Assembly: GCA_018607545.1 (NCBI GenBank)
Contig: JABBBF010000227.1
Span: 1 to 8,137, forward strand
Direction of reading: 5' to 3'
Length of the DNA: 8,137 nt
DNA from: SAR92 clade bacterium
Lineage (GTDB): Bacteria; Pseudomonadota; Gammaproteobacteria; Pseudomonadales; Porticoccaceae
The notes under the pieces were generated by a model. It was not told the DNA's origin. It did not search any database and was given only the letters and a program-made list of their open reading frames with translations. The translations under genes were made by a program, and so were the position numbers. Positions 1-6,136 of the stretch are shown here, piece by piece (position 1 is the stretch's first letter; the number at the start of each line of letters is the position of its first letter).

Positions 1-2
1 GC

Positions 3-1064
3 TTTCAAATTGTGCATGTGCAATTTAGCCGCGAAATTATTGAAGTCACCACTTTTCGTTCCAACGAAAACCAGACCAGCAATAAAAATCATCGCCAGCA
101 AAACGATAGCGGAATGCTTACCAGGGACAATGTATTTGGCAGCGTTGAGGAAGATGCCTCTCGCCGCGACCTGACCGTTAATGCGCTCTACTACGATCCC
201 AGCGATAACAGTATTCATGATTTTACCAACGGCCTCGACGATATAGAGGATCGTATTATTCGTATTATTGGCGACCCATCAACCCGCTTCCGTGAAGATC
301 CGGTGCGCCTGCTGAGAGTCGCCCGCTTTGCAGCTAAACTTGGCTTTGATATAGAGTCCAGCACTGCGAAACCAATGAAACATCGGGCCGGCGATTTGCA
401 ACAGGTTTCACCGCCACGCCTGTTTGATGAAACCCTGAAATTATTTATGAGCGGCAATGGCCTGGCGACTTTTGAGTTACTGCACGAGCATAAACTCTTC
501 GAGCATATAGTTCCGCAGTTAAATCCAATGCTCAACGATAAGCAGGGTGCGCCTCTGAAGGTGATCAGTCAGGCACTGATTAATACCGATAAGCGGATTC
601 GCAATTCACAGCGAGTAACTCCGGCATTTATCTACGCCGCACTACTCTGGCCTGTGGTGCAGCGGCTGGCGAACAATTACGAAAAGAACGGCAACTCTCC
701 GCCCTACGCCCTGAGCAAGGCCACCGGGGATATTATTGCCGCCCAGATTCCGGTGACGGCAATCCCCAAGCGCTTCACCATTCCAATGCGCGAGATATGG
801 GATTTGCAATTGCATTTGAAGCGTCGCGGCGGCAATCGAGCCAAGCGCCTGGCCGAGCATCCACGCTTTAGAGCGGCCTATGATTTTATCTTGCTGCGCG
901 AGCAAGCCGGTGAAGATTTAGGCGGCCTCGGGGACTGGTGGACTGCGTATCAGGATGCCAATGAAGATCAGCGCCAATCTATGGCTGAAGAAATATTAAG
1001 CAGTGACAAGCGACCCAAAAGACGTCGTCGCCGTCGCAATAGTCCCAACACTAAAAATGGCTGA
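3..1064 (+). CDS. pcnB: Poly(A) polymerase I, 5'-truncated by window edge
   Basis: PcnB adds 3' poly(A) tails to RNAs and so marks them for decay. The reading frame is open from the left edge, and the first codons (FQIVHVQF, then EIIEVTTFR) match the interior of PcnB, so the true start and the catalytic DxD region lie outside the window. The GTG at 12 is therefore an internal valine codon. Visible signatures are GMLTRDNVFGSVEEDASRRD followed by LTVNALYY (about 127-194), the class II nucleotidyltransferase/CCA-adding-like core, and then FREDPVRLLRVARFAAKLGF (288-347). The C-terminal domain contains AIPKRFT, EHPRFRAAYDFILLR and WWTAY, which separate PcnB from tRNA CCA transferase. The protein ends in a very basic tail (KRPKRRRRRR), as in E. 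coli PcnB. The stop overlaps the folK start by 8 nt, which suggests translational coupling. The identification is secure; only the N-terminus is missing. Confidence 0.96.
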   Translation, partial: FQIVHVQFSREIIEVTTFRSNENQTSNKNHRQQNDSGMLTRDNVFGSVEEDASRRDLTVNALYYDPSDNSIHDFTNGLDDIEDRIIRIIGDPSTRFREDPVRLLRVARFAAKLGFDIESSTAKPMKHRAGDLQQVSPPRLFDETLKLFMSGNGLATFELLHEHKLFEHIVPQLNPMLNDKQGAPLKVISQALINTDKRIRNSQRVTPAFIYAALLWPVVQRLANNYEKNGNSPPYALSKATGDIIAAQIPVTAIPKRFTIPMREIWDLQLHLKRRGGNRAKRLAEHPRFRAAYDFILLREQAGEDLGGLGDWWTAYQDANEDQRQSMAEEILSSDKRPKRRRRRRNSPNTKNG

Positions 1065-1557
1065 GGTCTATATTGCTCTTGGCAGTAATATGCACGATCC
1101 CCATAACCAGCTCGATCGCGCCCTGGAAAATCTCAATTCAATAGTTGAAGTCCAAATAGTTGCGGTCTCGGGTCGTTACCAGACCCCCGCCATTGGCCCC
1201 AGCCAACCCGACTACATCAATGCCGCTGCACAGTTACAGACTTCACTGCCACCAGAATCTCTGCTCGATATGCTGCAGTCGATAGAGCAGCAACAGGATC
1301 GAGTGCGCACAGTGCACTGGGGACCCAGAACATTAGATTTGGACATACTTCTCTATGACAATGTTGTTCAAGATACAGAGCGCCTGACCATTCCCCACCC
1401 GCGCATGGCTGAGCGCGCTTTTGTTCTGCTGCCACTGGCAGATATTAATCGCGATCTGGCACTGCCCTGTGGAAAAACTGTCAGCCAACTATTGGCAAAC
1501 TGCTCTGTGCAAGGTATTGTCAAATCAACTTCAGGCAATAATAAAAAACTGCTGTAA
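1057..1557 (+). CDS. folK: HPPK, 6-hydroxymethyl-7,8-dihydropterin pyrophosphokinase
   Basis: FolK transfers pyrophosphate from ATP to 6-hydroxymethyl-dihydropterin in cytosolic folate synthesis. I start it at the ATG at 1057, giving 166 residues (E. coli has about 159), because the protein then begins MAEVYIALGSN, the family's usual first strand. A GTG 54 nt upstream (1003) would add 18 residues that do not resemble HPPK and lie inside the pcnB basic tail. Conserved blocks are GRYQTPAIGPSQPDYINAA (39-57), E77 and HWGPRTLDLDILLYD (87-101), with D94 and D96 as the expected Mg ligands, and IPHPRMAERAFVLLPL (112-127). No clear Shine-Dalgarno sequence precedes the start, and the 8-nt overlap with pcnB suggests coupled translation. 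pcnB followed by folK is a common gammaproteobacterial pair. Confidence 0.96.
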   Translation: MAEVYIALGSNMHDPHNQLDRALENLNSIVEVQIVAVSGRYQTPAIGPSQPDYINAAAQLQTSLPPESLLDMLQSIEQQQDRVRTVHWGPRTLDLDILLYDNVVQDTERLTIPHPRMAERAFVLLPLADINRDLALPCGKTVSQLLANCSVQGIVKSTSGNNKKLL

Positions 1558-1574
1558 TTTGTAACCGCTGATTT

Positions 1575-1580
1575 GGGAGA
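1575..1580 (+). promoter_or_regulatory. Ribosome binding site deciding the GTG start of the kinase
   Basis: GGGAGA lies five bases before the GTG at 1586. It supports the GTG over the overlapping ATG at 1584, which opens a different frame. Confidence 0.7.
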
Positions 1581-1585
1581 TCAAT

Positions 1586-2272
1586 GTGGAACAAACTGTT
1601 CTAAGCGAATTCGACCTCGACCTGGCTACTGCTTCCATTCCTAAGTATATTGCTATTGAAGGCCCAATCGGTATCGGCAAAACTACACTGGCGAAACGCC
1701 TGGCCAGTTCATTTAACTATGAAACCCTGCTCGAAGATGCAGAAGAAAATCCCTTTCTCGAGCGCTTCTATCAGGATCGCCGCAGCAATGCCCTGCCAAC
1801 CCAGCTGTTTTTTCTGTTTCAGCGCATTCGCAAATTGGAAGCCCTGCGCCAAGGGGATATTTTCCAGGAAGTGCGTATCTCGGATTTCCTGATCGATAAG
1901 GATCCACTGTTTGCTCGAATCACATTGGATGATGACGAGTTCCGACTCTACCAAACCGTCTACGACAATATTATCAGTGATCTGCCAAAACCTGATCTGG
2001 TGATCTACCTTCAGGCACCCACAGGAACCCTCTACGACCGCGTTCAGATGCGCGGCCATGCCAGCGAAAAGTCCATAGAACACAGCTATCTGCAACAGCT
2101 AAACGATGCCTATACCCAGTTCTTTTATTACTACGACGATACGCCACTGCTGATCGTCAATACCGCGGCAATAAATCTGGCTGAGGGCAGTCATGACTAC
2201 AACAATCTGGTGCAATATATGTTGCAGATCAACTCTGGCCGCCACTACTACAATCCTCACCCCCTGCAATAA
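1586..2272 (+). CDS. Deoxynucleoside kinase (dNK/deoxyadenosine kinase family)
   Basis: This 228-residue cytosolic kinase of the dNK family is predicted to phosphorylate deoxynucleosides to monophosphates for salvage. The exact base specificity cannot be read from the sequence. Visible features are a P-loop, YIAIEGPIGIGKTTLAKRLA (21-40), and an acidic segment EDAEENPFLERFYQD (50-64), where the family has its catalytic acid and substrate contacts. PTQLFFLFQR (71-80) follows, then a core strand EVRISDFLIDKD (95-106) and an arginine-containing LID region, RVQMRGHASEKS (152-163). The canonical E/D-R-S motif after the core strand reads SDF here; this resembles my memory of other bacterial members. 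Translation starts at GTG 1586, with GGGAGA at 1575-1580 five bases upstream. An ATG at 1584 is out of frame. The gene lies 28 nt after folK and 46 nt before panB. Confidence 0.88.
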   Translation: MEQTVLSEFDLDLATASIPKYIAIEGPIGIGKTTLAKRLASSFNYETLLEDAEENPFLERFYQDRRSNALPTQLFFLFQRIRKLEALRQGDIFQEVRISDFLIDKDPLFARITLDDDEFRLYQTVYDNIISDLPKPDLVIYLQAPTGTLYDRVQMRGHASEKSIEHSYLQQLNDAYTQFFYYYDDTPLLIVNTAAINLAEGSHDYNNLVQYMLQINSGRHYYNPHPLQ

Positions 2273-2278
2273 AAAAGC

Positions 2279-2284
2279 TATACT
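2279..2284 (+). promoter_or_regulatory. Weak candidate -10 element for panB
   Basis: TATACT matches the sigma70 -10 consensus at five of six bases and lies in the 46-nt gap upstream of panB. The -35 position at 17-bp spacing (about 2256-2261, CTCACC) matches only three of six bases. It may be an internal promoter that lets panB-gpx be expressed apart from pcnB-folK, but it could equally be chance. Confidence 0.25.
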
Positions 2285-2318
2285 CGCACCTAGACCTTTT
2301 TGAGATCGGATCGATAAG

Positions 2319-3110
2319 ATGAAAACTACTACTGTTAGCAGCCTGTCGGCAATGAAAGCCAATGGCGAAAAGTTTGCTGTTATCACTGCTTACGACTTCA
2401 CTTTTTCAAAACTGATTGAAGATGCCGCTATCGAAGTGGTTCTGGTCGGGGACTCTCTGGGCAACGTTATTCAGGGCCGCGACAGTACTATTCCGGTCAC
2501 TGTGGATGAAATGGCCTATCACACAGAGTCGGTCAAGCGCGGCAACAACCGCGCCCTACTGGTGACTGATATGCCGTTTATGTCATACGCAACAGAGGCT
2601 CAGGCGCTGGAGAATGCCGCCGTTTTGATGCAGGCCGGCGCGCAGATGGTTAAGCTGGAGGGCGGTGAATGGCTTGCCGATACAGTGCATCTGCTCAGCG
2701 AACGCGGCATTCCCGTCTGTGGTCATGTAGGCCTTACTCCCCAGTCCGTGCACAAGCTGGGCGGCTATAAGGTTCAGGGTAAGGAGGAACAGGCTGCAGT
2801 ACAGATGATTGCCGATGCCAAAGCCCTGGAAAGCGCCGGGGCCGAGTTGATCGTTGTCGAATGCGTGCCCTCATCTCTGGGCAGTGAACTCTCCGAGGTA
2901 TTGGATATTCCAGTGATCGGCATTGGTGCCGGCCCGGATACAGATGCCCAAGTGCTGGTATTGCAGGATATGCTGGGGATTTCTCAACGCCTGCCGCGCT
3001 TCTCTAAAAACTTTCTCGAAGACAGTTCGTCCATTGCAGAGGCTATTACTGCCTATGGCAATGCTGTCCGTAACGGCAGCTTTCCGGCAGCTGAACACTC
3101 TTTTAAATAG
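2319..3110 (+). CDS. panB: 3-methyl-2-oxobutanoate hydroxymethyltransferase
   Basis: PanB makes ketopantoate from 2-oxoisovalerate and 5,10-methylene-tetrahydrofolate, the first committed step of pantothenate/CoA synthesis. The protein has 263 residues against 264 in E. coli, and key residues fall at the same numbers: D45 in VGDSLGNV and D84 in TDMPFMSY (Mg ligands), K112 in MVKLEGG, and E181 in VVECVPSSLG (catalytic). GHVGLTPQS (135-143) and GIGAG (221-225 region) are also intact. The start ATG at 2319 is preceded by only a weak purine stretch (GAGATCGG at 2302-2309). Its folate cofactor links it to folK two genes upstream. panC, which normally follows panB, is replaced here by a glutathione peroxidase gene 33 nt downstream. 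Confidence 0.97.
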   Translation: MKTTTVSSLSAMKANGEKFAVITAYDFTFSKLIEDAAIEVVLVGDSLGNVIQGRDSTIPVTVDEMAYHTESVKRGNNRALLVTDMPFMSYATEAQALENAAVLMQAGAQMVKLEGGEWLADTVHLLSERGIPVCGHVGLTPQSVHKLGGYKVQGKEEQAAVQMIADAKALESAGAELIVVECVPSSLGSELSEVLDIPVIGIGAGPDTDAQVLVLQDMLGISQRLPRFSKNFLEDSSSIAEAITAYGNAVRNGSFPAAEHSFK

Positions 3111-3143
3111 GGGCTTTTAAAAAGAGCTCTCACAGGAAAAAAC

Positions 3144-3623
3144 ATGACCGATTCAATCTACGATTACAGCGTGCCAAACAGTGCTGGCGAGGAAATTTCT
3201 CTGCAGGACTATCAGGGCAAAGTAATGCTGATCGTCAACACCGCCAGCAAATGTGGCTTCACCTCTCAGTACAGTGGCCTGCAGGATCTCTATGATCAAT
3301 TTAAAGACCAGGGGCTTGCGGTCATCGCCCTGCCCTGTAATCAGTTCGGTGGTCAGGAACCGGGATCCAATGCCGAGGTTCAGGAATTCTGCCAGCTCAA
3401 TTATGGCCTGAGCTTTCCGGTGATGGGCAAAATTGAGGTCAATGGCGATGGCCAGCACCCTCTCTACAGCTTTCTTAAACGTCAGGCCGGCGGTCTGCTC
3501 AACGACAATATCAAATGGAACTTTACAAAGTTTCTAGTCGACCGTGAAGGGAATGTAGTCAAGCGCTACGGCTCAATCCGCAAACCCCAGGTAATTGCAG
3601 CGGATATCCAAAAGCTTTTGTAA
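3144..3623 (+). CDS. Glutathione peroxidase (BtuE/Gpx-like thiol peroxidase)
   Basis: This is a 159-residue cytosolic thiol peroxidase that reduces hydrogen and organic peroxides. The peroxidatic cysteine is C37 in NTASKCGFTSQY, coded as ordinary Cys rather than selenocysteine. The rest of the catalytic tetrad is present: Q71 in CNQFGGQEPG, and W125 and N126 in KWNFTKFLVD. C83 in EFCQLNYGLSFP is a candidate resolving cysteine and C65 lies in the PCNQF block. Enzymes of this type often use thioredoxin rather than glutathione, so the name describes the fold more than the reductant. No signal peptide is seen. ACAGGAAA at 3132-3139 gives a good ribosome binding site. It is probably the last gene of the pcnB transcript, and it converges with the DUF2235 gene across only 13 bp. 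Confidence 0.95.
   Translation: MTDSIYDYSVPNSAGEEISLQDYQGKVMLIVNTASKCGFTSQYSGLQDLYDQFKDQGLAVIALPCNQFGGQEPGSNAEVQEFCQLNYGLSFPVMGKIEVNGDGQHPLYSFLKRQAGGLLNDNIKWNFTKFLVDREGNVVKRYGSIRKPQVIAADIQKLL
3609..3620. repeat. 12-bp perfect palindrome at the gpx/DUF2235 convergent junction
   Basis: CAAAAGCTTTTG spans the last codons of the peroxidase gene, next to its stop. The core AAAAGCTTTT recurs at 6127-6136 at the other convergent junction of the window. It has no loop, so it is a poor classical hairpin. A role in bidirectional termination is only a possibility. Confidence 0.45.
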
Positions 3624-3636
3624 CTCACAAGCTATT

Positions 3637-4668
3637 CTAATCCACCAGTTTTGGCCAACCCTGAGCCTGTAGATATTGCTGCAGGTTTTTCGGTCTGTAT
3701 TTGACGTCCGCCTGCCAGCGCTGCTTTACCGAGCGATGCATTAAAATCTCCCCGCTGCCATGGTCGATGGCCCGATAATAAGGCCGTTTGGAGCGATAGA
3801 TATGCTTTCTCGACTGATGAAGCTTCGCCGTGGCACTGGGATTTAAGCTGGCTGCCAGATGCCGTTCGATTTGCAGCCCTTCGGCCCTGGCCTGCTTGGC
3901 CATCCACTGCATGGGAATATCTGAAAGCAGCTCACCACCCACATCTGCCGGATAACTGCCACCAATATTGCTGTGCACACCACTAAACCACACCTGCTTT
4001 AAGCTCATCCCCGGTCTCGGCTGCCAGATGGTGGGCTCAAAGTCCGAGCGCACTTCGTCGATTGCCAGTGCATGTCGGGCAACCTTTATATTGGCACCCA
4101 TCTTGGTATCGTGAAATTCGTCCTCGCGATCCATAAGACCGAGAAAAGAAAACGGCACACCCAGCGCGCCGACCGTATCCCAGACCCCAACAAAAGCAAT
4201 ATTGCGGTTGGCATGAGAGTGTTGGCTGCGAAATTTAACCGAGGCTTCACCGCCGGGACGAAAGGCCGCACCGGGCTTTTTGTAATGACTAAAGGCACTT
4301 TCAATCAAGCGTGCATTCGGGCGTTTGAGAATACCGCAGTTATTAATTAGCCCGCAGAGACTGCGGACAGTGTAGGCACCGCGACTAAAACCAAATAGAT
4401 AGATTTCATCACCGGGCGAGTAGTTCTGAACGATATAGCGGTAGTCATCCATGATATTTTTATTGATGCCCTTACCGGTTATACCGCCACCCATTGAGGA
4501 ATAATAAGAACCCACGCCCCAGTCATAAAATACCTGCTGTGGCGTGCCGTCAGTGGCGATTGGCTTAATGCTGCGAGCGAGTTTTAAAACATTGGTGGGC
4601 TGGTCTTTCTCGAGGTCTTTTTCCGGGCGATTCCATGTGCCATCGGCACAGATAACAATACGCTTCAT
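3637..4668 (-). CDS. DUF2235 alpha/beta hydrolase (Tle1-like phospholipase domain)
   Basis: This 343-residue protein belongs to the DUF2235 family (T6SS Tle1-like phospholipase catalytic domain). The N-terminus MKRIVICADGTWN is the family's first strand and DGT(W)N signature. The nucleophile elbow LFGFSRGAYTVRSL places Ser95 in GxSxG. Asp164 in VGVWDTVGALG and His232 in FSGVHSNIGGSY complete a likely Ser-Asp-His triad, and HALAIDE (199-205) is another family block. No signal peptide, membrane segment, PAAR or VgrG-type extension is visible, and it is much shorter than full Tle1 effectors as I recall them. The ATG at 4668 has AGGAGA at 4673-4678. The only nearby partner is the small membrane gene upstream on the same strand. 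A lipase/esterase is likely, but substrate and location cannot be read from the sequence. It could be a T6SS effector, a phage-defence hydrolase or a housekeeping esterase. Confidence 0.9.
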   Translation of the reverse strand: MKRIVICADGTWNRPEKDLEKDQPTNVLKLARSIKPIATDGTPQQVFYDWGVGSYYSSMGGGITGKGINKNIMDDYRYIVQNYSPGDEIYLFGFSRGAYTVRSLCGLINNCGILKRPNARLIESAFSHYKKPGAAFRPGGEASVKFRSQHSHANRNIAFVGVWDTVGALGVPFSFLGLMDREDEFHDTKMGANIKVARHALAIDEVRSDFEPTIWQPRPGMSLKQVWFSGVHSNIGGSYPADVGGELLSDIPMQWMAKQARAEGLQIERHLAASLNPSATAKLHQSRKHIYRSKRPYYRAIDHGSGEILMHRSVKQRWQADVKYRPKNLQQYLQAQGWPKLVD

Positions 4669-4750
4669 AATATCTCCTGCTTCCCTGAAGATTGATAAGT
4701 AATGGCTAAAGTAACGCTTCTAACTTAACTGTCCTAAATTGAAAGCCTAG

Positions 4751-4779
4751 CCCATCCCGATTGCTTTGACCGGGATGGG
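4751..4779 (-). terminator. Strong hairpin between the small membrane gene and DUF2235
   Basis: The arms CCCATCCCG (4751-4759) and CGGGATGGG (4771-4779) form a perfect 9-bp GC-rich stem around an 11-nt loop. The hairpin starts 13 nt after the stop of the small membrane gene. On the minus strand it is followed by CTAGGCTTTCAATTT, only moderately T-rich. It could be an intrinsic or partial terminator, or an mRNA-stabilising 3' stem that separates expression of the two genes. The plus-strand side has no T-tract. Confidence 0.55.
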
Positions 4780-4791
4780 AACTGCAGTCTG

Positions 4792-5115
4792 CTAACAGGC
4801 AGCGGCGCGCACCAGCCAGGGCCAGGAGGCCTTGAGCGCGGCGTAGGTGGGAAAACCATAGGTTGCGGCGGCACCGGCGGCATTGGCTGCGTAGTGAGCT
4901 TTAATCGCACAGGTCACTGCATGAAAGGCCGCGACGCCAATCAGCGCGAGCAGTGCGGCGGCACCGAGTACAATCAGGGCAATTATTAGCGGCGGCAGCG
5001 CGGCGAACAGGATAACAGCAGCGATCACTACCAGCGCAACAGCGACCCGATAGACAACTTGAAACAGGACGGGAATTTTTGCGGAAATATCGAATTGGGA
5101 CTCTTCGTTTGACAT
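4792..5115 (-). CDS. Small two-helix membrane protein of unknown function
   Basis: I do not recognise this 107-residue protein. It has a short polar N-terminus (MSNEESQFDISAK), then two hydrophobic helices at about 15-39 and 42-66, separated by a double-proline turn (PP at 41-42), which predicts a helical hairpin in the inner membrane. The C-terminal third is Ala-rich (about 70-95), contains aromatics (WPW at 98-100) and ends in Cys107; the only other cysteine is C69. There is no lipobox or cleavable signal. AGGAGAA at 5121-5127, five bases before the ATG, is a near-ideal ribosome binding site and argues for a real gene despite the low-complexity composition. It lies upstream of the DUF2235 gene on the same strand, 123 bp away, with a hairpin between. 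Any functional link to the hydrolase is speculation. Confidence 0.75.
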   Translation of the reverse strand: MSNEESQFDISAKIPVLFQVVYRVAVALVVIAAVILFAALPPLIIALIVLGAAALLALIGVAAFHAVTCAIKAHYAANAAGAAATYGFPTYAALKASWPWLVRAAAC

Positions 5116-5219
5116 AGCACTTCTCCTTTTAAAAAAATTGAGTCAATGGACTTAATTTATTTTTGCTCTCACCACTGACCTGCAACATCCAAAATGGAAT
5201 TTGTGGCAGCGGTGATTCC

Positions 5220-5232
5220 TTGAACAGTTCAA
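5220..5232. repeat. 13-bp palindrome TTGAACAGTTCAA
   Basis: This is a perfect inverted repeat (TTGAAC, one central base, GTTCAA) in the 181-bp gap between the end of fur and the start of the small membrane gene. It lies about 105 bp upstream of that gene's start. It is too tightly spaced to be a good RNA hairpin, so an operator for a dimeric regulator is possible. No known operator was matched. Confidence 0.4.
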
Positions 5233-5296
5233 ACGAGTCTAGCTGAGTAGCCTGGAGATTTCCAAAGCATCCGACGAACGTTAGGAGGGACTGTGA

Positions 5297-5704
5297 TCAG
5301 CCCAGAGGTTTTACATAGAGAACCAGATTGTGGCCAACCAGCTGATAGCCATTTTTGGCGGCTATGTGCTCTTGCAGCTTTTCAATTTCAGCATCGTGAA
5401 ACTCAATAACTTTGCCGGTATCAGTGCACACCATATGGTCGTGGTGCTCACCGCGGTCAATCTCATAAACTGCCGGCCCATTGTCAAAATTATGCCGTTC
5501 GATAAGACCCGCTGCTTCGAATTGGGTGAGCACACGGTAGACCGTGGCAATGCCCACATCTTCACCGGCATCACGCAATGCCTGGTAGATATCTTCGGCG
5601 GTCATATGACGATTAAGGCAGTTTTCGAGTATTTGTAAAATTTTAATTCTCGGTACGGTGACCTTGAGACCGACTTTTTTTAATTCTTGATCTTCTAGAG
5701 TCAT
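5297..5704 (-). CDS. fur: Ferric uptake regulator Fur
   Basis: Fur is the iron-sensing dimeric repressor of iron uptake genes. The 135-residue protein has the winged-helix DNA-binding half, with GLKVTVPRIKILQIL (12-26) and the recognition region GIATVYRVLTQFEAAGL (51-67). The metal-binding half follows, with HHDHMVCTDTGKVIEF (87-102). All expected ligands are in place: H33, E81, H90 and E101 for one site, and H87, D89, E108 and H125 for the other. The E. coli CxxC structural zinc pair is reduced to C93-T-D-T, and there is no C-terminal cysteine or histidine tail; the shorter Pseudomonas Fur looks the same. The ATG at 5704 has GAAGGG at about 5711-5716. It is divergent from bamE across 70 bp, the arrangement known for fur-omlA in Pseudomonas. 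Confidence 0.97.
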   Translation of the reverse strand: MTLEDQELKKVGLKVTVPRIKILQILENCLNRHMTAEDIYQALRDAGEDVGIATVYRVLTQFEAAGLIERHNFDNGPAVYEIDRGEHHDHMVCTDTGKVIEFHDAEIEKLQEHIAAKNGYQLVGHNLVLYVKPLG

Positions 5705-5774
5705 GGTTAGCCCTTCTCTATGTTAGTCGCTTTGGGTATTATCCCCATTCGCGCAACTAACTGGAACCCCACAG
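5705..5774. promoter_or_regulatory. Divergent fur/bamE promoter region with overlapping -10 elements
   Basis: The 70-bp gap holds -10-like hexamers on both strands at the same place. For fur (minus strand) GATAAT lies at 5738-5743, with a weak -35 TTCCAG at 5761-5766 and 17-bp spacing, giving a leader of about 27 nt. For bamE (plus strand) TATTAT lies at 5737-5742, with a poor -35 TTCTCT at 5714-5719 and 17-bp spacing. The two promoters would exclude each other. No good 19-bp Fur box is seen, so autoregulation is not supported by sequence. Overlapping divergent promoters are reported for Pseudomonas fur-omlA. Confidence 0.5.
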
Positions 5775-6128
5775 ATGCGAATAGTTCTACTTTGTTTGAT
5801 TAGTTTATCTCTTCTTTCCACCGGCTGTAGCTGGGTGCAATTCCCCGGCGTACACAAAGTCGATGTTCAGCAGGGAAATATCGTCGATCAGGAAATGATT
5901 GACAAGTTGCGCCTAGGGATGACCAAGTCTCAGGTTCGCTATGTCCTGGGTACACCGCTGGTGGTAGATACCTTTAACCAGTCGCGCTGGGATTACTTCT
6001 ACAGTCGAGTGACATCTCAGGGAAAAGAGACTCAAAAGCAGGTGACAATTTTCTTTGATGCTGAAGACAAACTCGAACGCATCACTGGTGATTATCTGCC
6101 CAGCACTGCAACCCCTGAGGCACGATAA
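5775..6128 (+). CDS. bamE: Outer membrane assembly lipoprotein BamE (SmpA/OmlA)
   Basis: BamE is the small lipoprotein of the BAM complex that folds beta-barrel proteins into the outer membrane. The protein has 117 residues (E. coli 113). It has a short basic start and hydrophobic signal, with lipobox LSTGC and lipidated Cys18; the residue after it is Ser, which favours outer-membrane sorting. The mature part has the family pattern: VDVQQGNIVDQEMIDKLRLG, then MTKSQVRYVLGTPLVVDTF, the W-containing segment RWDYFYS, and a late strand VTIFFDAEDKLERI. Translation starts at ATG 5775 with only a weak GGAA (5763-5766) upstream. It is divergent from fur and converges with rnfH across 13 bp. Confidence 0.96.
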   Translation: MRIVLLCLISLSLLSTGCSWVQFPGVHKVDVQQGNIVDQEMIDKLRLGMTKSQVRYVLGTPLVVDTFNQSRWDYFYSRVTSQGKETQKQVTIFFDAEDKLERITGDYLPSTATPEAR

Positions 6129-6136
6129 AAGCTTTT
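6127..6136. repeat. 10-bp palindrome AAAAGCTTTT at the bamE/rnfH convergent junction
   Basis: This perfect palindrome overlaps the bamE stop and sits in the 13-bp gap before the rnfH stop. Outer arms CTGAG (6115-6119) and CTCAG (6137-6141) could add a weak larger stem. The same ten bases occur at 3610-3619, at the other convergent junction. A terminator function is uncertain. Confidence 0.4.

Noticed and set aside
1003..1056. GTG start giving folK 18 extra residues
   Set aside because: The extension does not look like HPPK and overlaps the basic tail of pcnB. The ATG at 1057 gives the standard MxxVYIALGSN start.
4072..4350. Plus-strand 92-residue open frame within the DUF2235 gene
   Set aside because: It is antisense to conserved DUF2235 sequence that includes the catalytic region, and it has no recognisable domain or ribosome binding site.
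5220..5232. TTGAACAGTTCAA as a LexA box or as the fur terminator
   Set aside because: It does not fit the CTGT-N8-ACAG pattern of gammaproteobacterial LexA. It has no usable loop or T-tract for termination.
5284..5409. GGAGGG followed by GTG at 5293 opening about 38 plus-strand codons, antisense to the end of fur
   Set aside because: The ribosome-site-like sequence is good, but the peptide (VISPEVLHRE...) has no recognisable feature and lies opposite conserved fur codons. Chance is the simplest reading.
5330..5638. Plus-strand 102-residue open frame across fur
   Set aside because: It is a shadow of the highly conserved fur coding sequence on the other strand.
5731..5746. GGGTATTATCCC as a Fur box
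   Set aside because: It lacks the GATAAT repeat pattern of a 19-bp Fur site. Only the GGG/CCC ends are symmetric, and the centre is better read as -10 elements.
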